Shown: positions 1 through 8,933, counted from the stretch's first letter. The stretch is DNA of 64,000 bases from Staphylococcus hyicus (GCF_000816085.1 NZ_CP008747.1:992001-1056000); one strand, 5' to 3'. Program-made: numbers and translations. Notes: generated by a model not told the origin, from the letters alone.

Positions 1-770
1 ACATTCAAGTCCGGATTAACTGATATGGTAACATCGATGAACGACATGACACCGTGACTCCGTGCTTTAATATCTCTAATTTCATAAATACCTTTAATTT
101 TAGAAATAATTTCGTATATTTCATCTAAGGCATCTTCATCATAACCATCTGTAAGTGTAATGGCTGTTTCCTTAAAAATATCGATACTCGTTTTCATTAT
201 GAGTAAGCCGATAATGATAGCGGCAATCGTATCTAACATAGGTATCCCCATATAAACGCCGACAATTCCAATTACTGTACCTATTGAAACTAACGCATCT
301 GACAAATTATCATAGCTTGCAGCTTTTAATGCACTACTGTTCACACGTCTCGATAAGTTGCGATTATAGATAAAAACAACAAACATTACGATTGCTGATA
401 AGATACCGACAATGACAGCTGATTGGCTAGGCTCTTGGAATGATCCTTCGTAAAAATGACGAATACCAGTGGTAATCACTTGAATACTTACGGCAAACAT
501 AATAAATGCAGCAATCAGTGACGCAATAAATTCTGATCGGTAGTGCCCATAAGGATGATTTTTATCCACTGGTTTTTGAGAAATGTATAAGGCGATCAGT
601 ATGGCAACAGAACTTATCACATCCGTCGCATTATTAATACCATCAGCTGTTAAACCATGACTATTAGCGATCCAACCATATAAAATTTTTAAAATTGTTA
701 AAGCAGTGTAGGTCACAATACTTAAGTAAGCACCTTTTTTTGCTTGGGAAAGTTTATATTCAATTTGCAC
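1..770 (-). CDS. Cation diffusion facilitator exporter, MntE-like (3' end cut by window)
   Basis: About 256 codons of a cation diffusion facilitator are visible; the C-terminus runs off the left edge. I start at GTG (770), because GGAG lies eight bases upstream; no ATG fits. The visible chain has several hydrophobic helices followed by the start of the cytoplasmic domain. The metal-site helices read ADGINNATD and SYDNLSDAL, that is N/DxxxD and DxxxD, rather than the HxxxD pairs of zinc exporters. In the family this pattern goes with manganese export (MntE), so a membrane Mn(II)/proton antiporter is the best guess. Substrate is inference; the family assignment is firm. It diverges from the adhesin gene to its right. 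Confidence 0.85.
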   Translation of the reverse strand, partial: MQIEYKLSQAKKGAYLSIVTYTALTILKILYGWIANSHGLTADGINNATDVISSVAILIALYISQKPVDKNHPYGHYRSEFIASLIAAFIMFAVSIQVITTGIRHFYEGSFQEPSQSAVIVGILSAIVMFVVFIYNRNLSRRVNSSALKAASYDNLSDALVSIGTVIGIVGVYMGIPMLDTIAAIIIGLLIMKTSIDIFKETAITLTDGYDEDALDEIYEIISKIKGIYEIRDIKARSHGVMSFIDVTISVNPDLN

Positions 771-1069
771 ACACAACACTCCAAAAATATAACGTTCTTT
801 TATTATCCTATTAAAAACATTTAAATGCTAGTCATTTTATTTAGTTTAAGTTCTCCTCTAGGGCATTTCTATGTAAAATTAGAATAAAGATGGATATTTA
901 CCATCGAAACCTTAAGGCTATCATAAGTAATCTAAAAAGAATTTTAAAATATCTTAAATATAGTATCTAGCACTATTTATTTATAAAATTAGGTGTTATG
1001 TTCTATTTAAGCAGTACTTTTTTAAGCAGAATGACACTCAAAAAATTTTTTAAATTGGAGGAAAGTCGA

Positions 1070-3049
1070 ATGAACAACAAGATTAAACACACACATAGTA
1101 TTCGAAAATACAAAATTGGTGCAGCATCTGTCGTTTTAGGAATGATTATCTTTTTAGCTAACATCGGTACTGGTGATGCACAAGCTGCAGAAGTTGAAAA
1201 AGATACGCAAACATCACCAACTTCGAAAACAGAAATGCATACAAATTTAAAAAATGAAACCGTATCACAACCCGCTTTAAACACATCAACTCAAGTTGAT
1301 AAAAGTACGCAAAATCAAGTTACCACAGAACAAAACATGCCAAACACTGCAAAGCCAACAGACACTTCAACGCATGTAAACAAAGATAACGCAACTCCTA
1401 AAGTAAAACCACAAGATAAGCAACATTCATCTACATCTAACATATCTAATTCATCAAAATTACAAAAAAATAATACAAGTCAACCTAAAGCCAACGGTAA
1501 AAATGTAGACACTTTAAAAAAATCACAATCTGTTGTAGATAAAAGAAATATTTCGTCAAAAGTTACCGTACGTTCGGCAGAAATCAAGGTAGATCACTCT
1601 GCGAATGCGGACAAAAGCGATACGAAACACGTAAACCCACATAAAGGCGATAAATTAAAATTAAAATATCAATGGCAATTAGGAAAAGATGTTCAATCTG
1701 GAGATTACGTAGATGTTTACATCTCTCAAAATGTGAATACTAAAGGAGTTGTTGATAATCGAACGCTTCCTAATATCAAAGAAGGTACGAACATTGTAGC
1801 AATTGGTAAACTCATTGATAACCATAAATTTAGATATACATTTACAGATTATGTAACGCAACGCACAAATATAAAAGCGACATTAAATTTAGATTTATAT
1901 ATCAATCGTCAAAATGTACCGAATGAAGGTAAACAAACTGTAACTGCAACGATTGGTTCTATGAAAACAGAACGCAATATAAATGTGAAGTATGATCAAG
2001 GCGTGTCACAAAAAGGTGTAAAAGTGAATGGGACTTTTAGTCATATCAATCCAGAAAAGAAAACATTTGAACATATCACATTTGTTACGAGTGAAACAGA
2101 AGCGGCAAAAAGTGGCTTGCTATCTGGCATGTTAGTACATGGACAAGTGTTCAAAGGTGATCCTTCTGTAAAAATATATGAATATATAGGAAAGGGCACT
2201 GTAAATCCAAGTTTAAGTTATAATCTTTCAAATGGTGCTGCCTTTAAAGATGTAACGTATTTATTTGATGGAAAATTATTCAAAAGTAATCACGGATACA
2301 ATGTTGAAATGACACCATTAAATAGACAATATGTTATTGTATTTAATGGTACGTTTAATGAAAATGCGAATACAATAAAATTTGAAACGCAACTATTAGG
2401 TTTTAAAAATCCAATTACAGAAGAAAAAGTAGCGCACGTTGCTTGGAGTAACCAAATTAATGTATTCAAAGATAATGTGACTGGTAGTGGTTCTGCGACA
2501 TCAGACATAAAAGATGCAAAAATGGAAGAGGAAAAAAATAAAGAACAACCTAAAGGTGAAGAAAAACAACAGCCAAAGCCAGAAAATGACAACAAAATGA
2601 CACCTAAGGATAAAGAAAACGTACCAATGCCGCAAGGTGAAATGAATAAACCTACACCTGAAAAAGACTCAAATCAACATATGAAACCAGAGCATAAAGA
2701 AGAGATGAAGAAACCACAGCCAAAACCAGAACATAAAGATGAGATGAAGAAACCACAGCCAAAACCAGAGCATAAAATGCCTATGCCAGAAAAGGATATG
2801 AAATCTGAAAAGTCTAAAGGTTCTAAAATGAAAGAGGATCATCATATGATTACGCCACCAACTGTTAAAGATCAATCTATGATGAAACCACATCGACCAA
2901 TTCATGCAGAAAAAGAAAAAAATAGACATACAATGTTGCCTGAAACAGGACAATCAACATCAACTGAACCTACAACATTATTAGGCGTATTGTTAGCATT
3001 TTTAGGATTAACAGCATTTATTAAACGCCGTAAAGATTCTAAAAATTAA
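1070..3049 (+). CDS. LPXTG-anchored MSCRAMM-type surface adhesin (Sps-like)
   Basis: Predicted 659-residue cell-wall protein. The start at 1070 is chosen over an upstream in-frame ATG (998) because TTGGAGGAAAG precedes it and it begins a YSIRK-type signal peptide (HSIRKYKIGAAS, residues 9-20; cleavage near residue 40). A Ser/Thr/Lys-rich stretch (about 40-165) is followed by two Ig-like N2-N3 modules (about 165-485) with the MSCRAMM hallmark YTFTDYVTQ. A Pro/Lys/Met/His-rich wall-spanning region with a 13-residue repeat comes next, then LPETG at 623-627, a hydrophobic segment and a basic tail for sortase A. ClfA/FnBP-type relatives bind fibrinogen or other matrix proteins by dock-lock-latch; the ligand here cannot be read from sequence. 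A terminator follows directly. Confidence 0.9.
   Translation: MNNKIKHTHSIRKYKIGAASVVLGMIIFLANIGTGDAQAAEVEKDTQTSPTSKTEMHTNLKNETVSQPALNTSTQVDKSTQNQVTTEQNMPNTAKPTDTSTHVNKDNATPKVKPQDKQHSSTSNISNSSKLQKNNTSQPKANGKNVDTLKKSQSVVDKRNISSKVTVRSAEIKVDHSANADKSDTKHVNPHKGDKLKLKYQWQLGKDVQSGDYVDVYISQNVNTKGVVDNRTLPNIKEGTNIVAIGKLIDNHKFRYTFTDYVTQRTNIKATLNLDLYINRQNVPNEGKQTVTATIGSMKTERNINVKYDQGVSQKGVKVNGTFSHINPEKKTFEHITFVTSETEAAKSGLLSGMLVHGQVFKGDPSVKIYEYIGKGTVNPSLSYNLSNGAAFKDVTYLFDGKLFKSNHGYNVEMTPLNRQYVIVFNGTFNENANTIKFETQLLGFKNPITEEKVAHVAWSNQINVFKDNVTGSGSATSDIKDAKMEEEKNKEQPKGEEKQQPKPENDNKMTPKDKENVPMPQGEMNKPTPEKDSNQHMKPEHKEEMKKPQPKPEHKDEMKKPQPKPEHKMPMPEKDMKSEKSKGSKMKEDHHMITPPTVKDQSMMKPHRPIHAEKEKNRHTMLPETGQSTSTEPTTLLGVLLAFLGLTAFIKRRKDSKN
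2690..2767 (+). repeat. 39-bp tandem repeat in adhesin wall region
   Basis: Two consecutive 39-bp units encode EHKEEMKKPQPKP and EHKDEMKKPQPKP, and a partial third unit (EHK) follows. They lie in the Pro-rich stalk of the adhesin. Such units commonly vary in copy number between strains, changing stalk length. Confidence 0.85.
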
Positions 3050-3134
3050 TATTAGTAAGTGGAAATAGATGCTTTTACACATTCATCCCAACAAATAAAA
3101 AGTATGATTTTCGCTTTATGATATAAGTCTTATT

Positions 3135-3173
3135 AATCCCTCTCTAATTACATTTGTATAGAGAGGGATTTTT
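3135..3173 (+). terminator. Terminator of the adhesin gene
   Basis: Perfect 10-bp stem (3135-3144 with 3161-3170, AATCCCTCTC/GAGAGGGATT), a 16-nt loop and a T run. It sits 85 bp after the adhesin stop. Confidence 0.85.
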
Positions 3174-3262
3174 AATGGACTTTTATAATCATTAATTATA
3201 ATATTATAAATTGGTTATGTATTTAATTTTGAACAAAAGAGTATAGGCATAGAGAAAATATT

Positions 3263-3315
3263 AATAATGAAAATAGTGTTTTCATTATTTGTATCCCTTT
3301 TAAAAGGAATACAAA
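3263..3315. promoter_or_regulatory. Two abutting palindromes in the 3050-3456 intergenic gap
   Basis: This 407-bp gap holds the adhesin terminator and then two adjacent inverted repeats. The first is a perfect 11-bp stem (AATAATGAAAA, 3263-3273, with 3279-3289) around TAGTG. The second is a near-perfect 28-bp palindrome (3288-3315) centred on CCTTTTAAAAGG. They lie about 140 bp upstream of the signal peptidase gene. They could be operators or a weak terminator. On the minus strand the same DNA could encode a 20-residue hydrophobic peptide (3223-3285), which I do not call. Confidence 0.45.
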
Positions 3316-3456
3316 CAAGGGCATCATATCATTCAATATAAATTTTAAAGTAGATAGAAAAAACGAGATATTATACATATGGCTTGTATTGTTATAAAAC
3401 ATATAGGTCATAATCATTATTAAATTAACAACAATGATAAGGCAAAAGGTGAAAAT

Positions 3457-4014
3457 ATGAAAAAAGAAACGTTTGAGTGGATTATTTCAATACTACTTGC
3501 TGTTCTTGCAGTATTTTTAATTATGAAATATTTATTCGTAACTTATAATGTTAGTGGATTGTCTATGTATCCCACATTTGATGATAAAGATAGAGTAATT
3601 GTGAGTAAAATATCTAAAACATTTAATCATATTGAACATGGAGATATTATAGTATTTCATCAAAAAAAACATCAAGATTTTATAAAACGAGTGATTGCTA
3701 AAGAAGGTGATTCAGTTATTTACAAAGATGATGTTTTATATATCAACAATAAGGAAGTCAAAGAACCTTATTTAGACACGAATAAAAAGAATAAATTGGG
3801 CAATCAACTCACCAATGATTTTATATTATCTGATATAAATGGTGCAGAGGGAAGTACGATACCTAAAAATCACTTTTTAGTCCTAGGTGATAATCGAGAA
3901 AACAGTGTAGATAGTAGAGATAAGGGTGTGGGATTAATACGAAAGGATCAAATTGTTGGAAAAGTAATATTTAGGTTTTTACCATTAAATGAATGGCGTT
4001 TTAATTTTTCATAA
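3457..4014 (+). CDS. lepB: Type I signal peptidase
   Basis: 185-residue membrane-anchored serine protease that removes Sec signal peptides outside the membrane. One N-terminal anchor (about 8-28) precedes the catalytic box SGLSMYPT, with nucleophile Ser36, and the lysine box FIKRVIAKEGD, with Lys77. This is the same Ser36/Lys77 spacing as S. aureus SpsB (191 residues). The C-terminal GDNRENSVDSR box is also present, so the enzyme should be active. RBS AAAAGGTGAAAAT precedes ATG. It is not next to an inactive SpsA-like partner, as it would be in S. aureus, but follows the adhesin gene, so it may be an accessory rather than the housekeeping copy (inference). Confidence 0.92.
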   Translation: MKKETFEWIISILLAVLAVFLIMKYLFVTYNVSGLSMYPTFDDKDRVIVSKISKTFNHIEHGDIIVFHQKKHQDFIKRVIAKEGDSVIYKDDVLYINNKEVKEPYLDTNKKNKLGNQLTNDFILSDINGAEGSTIPKNHFLVLGDNRENSVDSRDKGVGLIRKDQIVGKVIFRFLPLNEWRFNFS

Positions 4015-4149
4015 ATAGATGTAGCACGGTATCGGGTTAAAATATTTGCGCGCATATCCGTATAAAGTATTTAATCACGCATTAATCATTTTTATGACAA
4101 TAACATTATTTTATCGTTTGCGTTTTAATGATGCTTAATCAAATTTATA

Positions 4150-4179
4150 TTGCTCTTTTGCTAATTTTCTGATTATAAT
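4150..4179 (+). promoter_or_regulatory. Promoter of symporter copy 1
   Basis: TTGCTC, 18-bp spacer, TATAAT. The surrounding sequence (TTTTCTGATTATAAT) matches the promoter of copy 2, showing that the duplication included the promoter. Confidence 0.6.
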
Positions 4180-4207
4180 ATGTTTATTAGGAAAAGGGGG
4201 ATATATT

Positions 4208-5206
4208 ATGAAGTTTAAGGGTTTAACAATGAAAATTGTCATTGCCTTAATTTTGGGAATCACATTGGGGTCGCTTTTTAATTTTTTCGAAGGTCAACAA
4301 TGGGTTACATTTATTAATAAATATATTTTAAATGTTATCGGACAAATTTTCTTGAATTTAATTTTCATGCTTGTTGTACCAGTTGTTTTTGTATCTATTG
4401 TACTGGGGGTAATCGGCGTAGGTGATCCGAAATTACTCGGTGGAATAGGATTAAAAACAATGGTTTTCTTTTTAACGACAACGGCTCTAGCGATTACATT
4501 AGCAATGGTGTTAGCGTTAATTGTAAAACCAGGTGAAGGTCATTCTGATTTGTTAAAGAGTGAAGAAGTTGCAACGTATCAAAAGCAACTCGATAGTCAA
4601 AAAGCAGGCGCAGATTCACCAATGAATCAAACATTTGATCAAACATTAATCAATTTCTTCCCTAAAAATGCGGTACAAGCTATGACGGAAGGGAATATGC
4701 TTCAAATCATCACTTTCGCTATCTTTATCGGTATAGGAATCATGATGGTTGGAGAAAAAGGTAAAATTGTACATAAATTCTTTGAACAATTTAACGAAGT
4801 GCTCATGTATATTATTTCAATGATTATGAACGTATTCGCACCCATCGGGACATTTGGTTTAGTGGCACATGCTTTTACGGAAGCAGGATTTGGTGCAATA
4901 CGACAGCTCGGTCTATATTTTATCGTTGTACTTGCAGCATTGTTTATTCATTTCTTCGTGGTTTATGGTGGTGCAATCAAATTCCTAGCACGTAAAAGTC
5001 CAATGGAATTTTTTAAAGGATTTTTACCAGCAATTACAGTTGGTTTTGGAGGTTCAAGTTCAAACGCTGCATTACCCGTATCAATGGAATGTACTAAACG
5101 TATGGGTGTCCGTCCTGAAATAGCGAGTTTCGTACAGCCTCTTGGCGCGACTGTGAATATGGACGGTACTGGATTTAAACACCCAGTGGTCTGCAACAAT
5201 ATTTAA
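4208..5206 (+). pseudogene. C-terminally truncated sodium/dicarboxylate symporter (copy 1)
   Basis: Residues 1-321 are nearly identical to the intact symporter at 7181-8467. After NMDGT the frame runs into eleven unrelated residues (GFKHPVVCNNI) and stops. The missing 107 residues include hairpin HP2 and helix TM8 with its Asp-rich substrate and sodium site (DRLLDMTRT in copy 2), which the glutamate transporter family needs for transport, so this copy should be inactive. RBS and promoter are intact. Many synonymous differences from copy 2, despite near-identical protein, suggest an old duplication or import of an allele, with truncation later. The DNA after the break (5170-5260) was not recognised. 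Confidence 0.85.
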
Positions 5207-5270
5207 ATGGCTTATTCCCTTGATGTGACAGTCTTTATCAAACTTCATAATAAATTAAAACCCAAAAGTA

Positions 5271-5304
5271 AAAGGCTCATCCAACTATGGAATGAGCCTT
5301 TATT
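5271..5304. terminator. Bidirectional terminator
   Basis: Stem AAAGGCTCAT (5271-5280) with ATGAGCCTTT (5292-5301), A/T tracts on both sides. It separates the broken symporter from the convergent lipoprotein gene. Confidence 0.8.
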
Positions 5305-5306
5305 AT

Positions 5307-6002
5307 TTATTTCTCTTTATAAACTTCTACATCTTTATATTTCTTTTTAGTCTTTTCAATATTGTCTAGTTCGAATGAACTTTCATTATCTTTAGCTTCC
5401 ACATATAGAAAATATGGTTGTTTCTTATCTTCTTCTTGCATAGCTAATCCTAACCAACCTTTAGGTACATCCATTCTAACTTGATCGTATCCACGACCTA
5501 TTAATTCATATTCGTCATCTTTATCATAAAATTCACCTTCATGATAGAGGCCGACAGCTTTAGCTTTATCTTGTTTATCCCATGATTGTAGTAAAAGTAC
5601 TTTTGCTGGTACAGGTTTGAAATCAATTTTCTTTTTAGGATTCTTTCCATATTGACGATATTCTTCATCTATCTCACTAAGTTTTTTCTTATAATCGTCC
5701 ATTGATAAATCAATAACATCGCCAACCGTGAACCCATCATAATTAGTGTAAGGATGAGCTTCAACTTTACCATTACCAATGGTACCAGCCCAAATTATTT
5801 CTGGACTTTCATAATATCCTTTATCATGAGCAAGCATGATTTTACGTTCTGACTTATCATTTAACACATCGGCAAGCGTCACTCTAACATCTTTATCTTT
5901 GTTAGCGTCTTCTTTTTTCTTAGATGATTTGTCATTACCACATGCTGACAAAGCAATTAAGCAAATTGATAAGATTACAAATACTCGAAAAAATTTCCTC
6001 AC
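5307..6002 (-). CDS. Staphylococcal lipoprotein of unknown function
   Basis: 231-residue exported lipoprotein. Signal peptide with lipobox LSAC places the lipidated cysteine at residue 21. A charged Lys/Asp linker (about 25-42) follows, then a soluble domain rich in Tyr, Lys and Glu without a motif I recognise. It lies in antisense orientation between the two symporter copies. The divergent gap to the next gene (6003-6257) carries a promoter for the rightward gene. I can assign the location (outer face of the membrane) but not a function. Confidence 0.75.
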   Translation of the reverse strand: MRKFFRVFVILSICLIALSACGNDKSSKKKEDANKDKDVRVTLADVLNDKSERKIMLAHDKGYYESPEIIWAGTIGNGKVEAHPYTNYDGFTVGDVIDLSMDDYKKKLSEIDEEYRQYGKNPKKKIDFKPVPAKVLLLQSWDKQDKAKAVGLYHEGEFYDKDDEYELIGRGYDQVRMDVPKGWLGLAMQEEDKKQPYFLYVEAKDNESSFELDNIEKTKKKYKDVEVYKEK

Positions 6003-6182
6003 TTAAAACCATCCCTTTTTATTAATATGTATCAGTCGTACAACAAAAAGAAATTATTTTAATATAATATCCGATGAGTAGTTTTACATTAAAGATAATA
6101 ATTAAAATGCATCAGTTATGTGCACAACTCATTATAAATATAACAATAAATAGCTACATATTCTATAATCTTTAGAAAATCT

Positions 6183-6211
6183 TTGACATTTTTTTGGTAT
6201 GAGGGTAAGAT
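6183..6211 (+). promoter_or_regulatory. SigA-type promoter for the 58-aa gene
   Basis: Consensus TTGACA (6183-6188), 17-bp spacer, TAAGAT (6206-6211), 46 bp upstream of the ATG. Confidence 0.65.
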
Positions 6212-6257
6212 ATAAATATAGAACACACGTTCGCGTTTTAATGGTGGGAGGATCTTT

Positions 6258-6434
6258 ATGAAACAATATAAACTTACAGTAAAAACTGATAACACAGTAA
6301 ATGAGAAGGATAAGTATTCGTTTGAAAAAGGTAACGTATTCGACATTGTAACAATTATTAGGAATCAGTATGGAGAGAGTTTAGTGTTGAAAAACACTAA
6401 AGATGTTAATGTTCAATTTGAAAGAATCAACTAA
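6258..6434 (+). CDS. Small protein, 58 aa, unknown
   Basis: Begins at ATG after GGTGGGAGGATCTTT, a strong RBS. The 58-residue product (MKQYKLTVKTDNTVNEKDKY at its start) has a core FDIVTIIRNQYGESLVLKNT that matches VADVVIMVRDKFGESKILKV in the gene at 6716. The two are therefore paralogues. No signal peptide or membrane segment. Function unknown. Confidence 0.65.
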   Translation: MKQYKLTVKTDNTVNEKDKYSFEKGNVFDIVTIIRNQYGESLVLKNTKDVNVQFERIN

Positions 6435-6715
6435 TAAAATAAATTATATAATGGGTCAAATAATAGTTAGCAATTACCTTGCGTTATGCTATAATTTTAA
6501 CTAGCAACAAGACTATACAACTGGAAGATGTGGATTTACCTAAGCGAGTATTTTTTTCTAATGCCAGAGTATAAATAGCTTCTATTGCCATGATTAAAAA
6601 ATGGACTATAAAGGGGTTCAACAAGTGTGTTTATAGTTAGGAGAAAAGAAGAAAGTTCGCAGGCGGTATTGAATATATATTTCAATTTATTTTTGAAGGG
6701 AAAGAATAAACTTTT

Positions 6716-6946
6716 ATGAAAAACTTAATTAAAATTGAAGGTATGTTTGATAATACGACATTTAATAATCTGGATATATATAATGTGGCGGACGTAGTGA
6801 TTATGGTAAGGGATAAGTTTGGGGAGTCAAAAATATTAAAGGTAACTAACATAAATGAAATAACTGCTGTAAATGAAAGTGCATCTATAATTGCTAGAAA
6901 AGTTGAAGAGAGCAAACTTAACTCAATGATCCGTCAAAAGTTCTAA
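6716..6946 (+). CDS. Small protein, 76 aa, paralogue of the 58-aa protein
   Basis: 76-residue soluble protein starting at ATG 6716, with GAAGGGAAAG eleven bases upstream. Residues about 25-45 (VVIMVRDKFGES) align with the product of 6258-6434; the C-terminal extension (about 20 residues, charged) is unique. The 280-bp gap between the two genes shows no further gene. A good terminator follows. Function unknown; the pair may be a small staphylococcal family that duplicated locally. Confidence 0.6.
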   Translation: MKNLIKIEGMFDNTTFNNLDIYNVADVVIMVRDKFGESKILKVTNINEITAVNESASIIARKVEESKLNSMIRQKF

Positions 6947-6989
6947 AAAGTAAAAATATATTAAACTTTGACAAAACCATACATAATAG

Positions 6990-7023
6990 CATTCCTAAGC
7001 TAACTGTTTAGGGGTGTTTTTTT
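6990..7023 (+). terminator. Terminator after the 76-aa gene
   Basis: 9-bp stem with two G-U pairs (CATTCCTAA, 6990-6998, with TTAGGGGTG, 7008-7016), followed by seven T. Confidence 0.75.
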
Positions 7024-7121
7024 ATGATTTTTAGCGATAAAAGTATTATTTTATCTCAATTTTTGGTTTAAAAGTGTATATTAAAAAGATAAATTATAAC
7101 CGAAAACAAAGAAAATTCGTA

Positions 7122-7151
7122 TTGCTATTCTCCTAATTTTCAGATTATAAT
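7122..7151 (+). promoter_or_regulatory. Promoter of symporter copy 2
   Basis: TTGCTA, 18-bp spacer, TATAAT, matching the layout of the copy 1 promoter at 4150-4179. Confidence 0.6.
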
Positions 7152-7180
7152 TACTATATTAAGAAGAGAGGGGATATATT

Positions 7181-8467
7181 ATGAAGTTTAAAGGATTAAC
7201 AATGAAGATTGTTATTGCTTTGGTAGTAGGTATTATACTAGGTTCATTATTAAACTTTTTTGAAGGGGCACAATGGGTTAAGTTAATTGACAAGTATATT
7301 CTGAATGTAATTGGACAAATTTTCTTGAATTTAATTTTCATGCTTGTTGTACCTGTCGTATTTGTTTCTATTGTACTCGGTGTAATTGGTGTGGGTGATC
7401 CTAAATTACTAGGTGGAATAGGATTAAAAACAATGATTTTCTTTTTAACTACGACAGCGCTTGCGATTACTCTAGCAATGATTATTGCTCTAGTGGTTAA
7501 ACCTGGTGAAGGACATTCGGATTTATTAAAAGGCGAAGAAGTTGCGACGTATCAAAAGCAACTGGACAGTCAAAAAGCTGGTGCTGACTCACCAATGAAT
7601 CAAACTTTTGATCAAACTTTAATCAATTTCTTCCCGAAAAATGCAGTACAAGCTATGACAGAAGGGAATATGCTTCAAATCATCACTTTCGCTATCTTTA
7701 TCGGTATTGGAATTATGATGGTTGGTGAGAAAGGAAAAATTGTACATAAATTCTTTGAACAATTTAACGAAGTGCTCATGTTTATTATTTCTATGATTAT
7801 GAACGTTTTTGCGCCAATTGGTACTTTTGGTTTAGTCGCGCATGCTTTTACAGAAGCAGGGTTTGGTGCAATACGACAACTCGGATTATACTTTATCGTC
7901 GTCTTAGCTGCGTTATTTATCCACTTCTTTGTTGTCTATGGAGGAGCAGTTAAATTCCTAGCACGTAAAAGCCCAATGGAATTTTTTAAAGGATTTTTAC
8001 CAGCGATTACAGTAGGTTTTGGGGGTTCAAGCTCAAACGCCGCATTACCTGTATCTATGGAATGTACGAAACGTATGGGGGTTCGTCCTGAAATTGCGAG
8101 TTTCGTACAGCCTCTTGGCGCAACAGTGAACATGGACGGCACAGCCATTTTACAAGGTGTTGCAACAGTGTTTATTGCACAATTATCAGGTGTTGATTTA
8201 TCTATATTGCAATTAATTACCGTAGTTGCAATTGCAGTTATTGCCTCTGTAGGTACTGCGGGTGTTCCTGGAGTAGGTCTTATCATGTTAGCGATGGTTT
8301 TAACAGCTGTTGGGTTAAATCCTGCTGCAATAGGTATCATTTTAGGTATTGATCGCTTGTTAGATATGACTCGTACAGCGGTTAATATTACAGGTGACGC
8401 AGCGTGTGCATTAATCTTGTCTGAGCGAGAAGGGCGTAAATTAAAAGGGAATATGTATGTAGAATAA
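7181..8467 (+). CDS. gltT: Sodium:dicarboxylate (glutamate/aspartate-type) symporter, intact
   Basis: 428-residue member of the dicarboxylate/amino acid:cation symporter (GltT/GltP/DctA) family, full length for the family. It carries the serine-rich HP1 loop (GGSSSNAALP), the TM7 NMDGT sodium motif, HP2 (ASVGTAGVPGVG) and the TM8 substrate motif (DRLLDMTRTAVNITGD). It should import an acidic amino acid or C4-dicarboxylate with sodium or protons; which one is not decided by sequence. Starts at ATG after AGAGGGGATATATT. A truncated relative lies upstream at 4208. A bidirectional terminator follows. Confidence 0.92.
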   Translation: MKFKGLTMKIVIALVVGIILGSLLNFFEGAQWVKLIDKYILNVIGQIFLNLIFMLVVPVVFVSIVLGVIGVGDPKLLGGIGLKTMIFFLTTTALAITLAMIIALVVKPGEGHSDLLKGEEVATYQKQLDSQKAGADSPMNQTFDQTLINFFPKNAVQAMTEGNMLQIITFAIFIGIGIMMVGEKGKIVHKFFEQFNEVLMFIISMIMNVFAPIGTFGLVAHAFTEAGFGAIRQLGLYFIVVLAALFIHFFVVYGGAVKFLARKSPMEFFKGFLPAITVGFGGSSSNAALPVSMECTKRMGVRPEIASFVQPLGATVNMDGTAILQGVATVFIAQLSGVDLSILQLITVVAIAVIASVGTAGVPGVGLIMLAMVLTAVGLNPAAIGIILGIDRLLDMTRTAVNITGDAACALILSEREGRKLKGNMYVE

Positions 8468-8475
8468 ATACAAAA

Positions 8476-8506
8476 AAATCAGGTGGAGTTAATCTTCACC
8501 TGATTT
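8476..8506. terminator. Bidirectional terminator
   Basis: Perfect 10-bp stem AAATCAGGTG (8476-8485) with CACCTGATTT (8497-8506). It serves the symporter and the convergent gene at 8512. Confidence 0.88.
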
Positions 8507-8511
8507 ATATT

Positions 8512-8931
8512 CTATATATTATCTATTGTAATAATTTTATTCATGAATCTATCAATATCTTCTTTAGTAACATTTAGTCTAACTGATAAACCTGATTCAG
8601 TACATTCATTACTATATCTTAATCCGGAATCGAGATTAACATACAAGCTTAAGTATTCACTTTCATAATCTAAAATAGTGAAAGTAATATCTGGCTCAAT
8701 AAAATAGAAGTCAGTCATAGGAAATGTATACTCAAAGTTTTTTAGGTTTTCAATGTCTTCTTCGAATATAGCTAATTCACTTTTAAATTTTTGATTTTCA
8801 AATTCTACAATAACCTCGTAATAAATAATCTTTTCTTCATCGTCAGTAGTATTTCTTAAAGGTTTTAAAGTTAAAGAGCTTTTGCTATTACTGTAAAAAG
8901 CATCTTTTAAAATTATATTTTTAGAATCCAA
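8512..8931 (-). CDS. Acidic soluble protein, putative immunity partner of the adjacent toxin
   Basis: About 139 residues, acidic, cytosolic, no recognised domain. The frame is open to GTG at 8952, but that codon has no RBS and overlaps the toxin gene. TTG at 8931 lies nine bases after AAAGGG and two bases after the toxin stop, so I prefer it. Coupling to an exported toxin-like gene and small acidic character fit an immunity or antitoxin role, which is inference from context only. The product begins at DSKNIILKDAFYSN when read from TTG. Confidence 0.6.
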   Translation of the reverse strand: MDSKNIILKDAFYSNSKSSLTLKPLRNTTDDEEKIIYYEVIVEFENQKFKSELAIFEEDIENLKNFEYTFPMTDFYFIEPDITFTILDYESEYLSLYVNLDSGLRYSNECTESGLSVRLNVTKEDIDRFMNKIITIDNI

Positions 8932-8933
8932 AA

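Noticed and set aside
2669-2953. 94-codon minus-strand frame rich in Phe/Trp/His
   Set aside because: Antisense shadow of the adhesin Lys/Pro/His repeats.
3223-3285. 20-codon hydrophobic peptide on the minus strand
   Set aside because: An RBS-like AAAAGGGA exists, but the sequence is contained in the two palindromes, which explain it better.
4021-4149. Terminator after the signal peptidase gene
   Set aside because: No stem with T tail could be found; the gene may end by another mechanism.
6116-6346. 76-codon minus-strand frame
   Set aside because: Runs antisense through a consensus promoter and a better-supported plus-strand gene.
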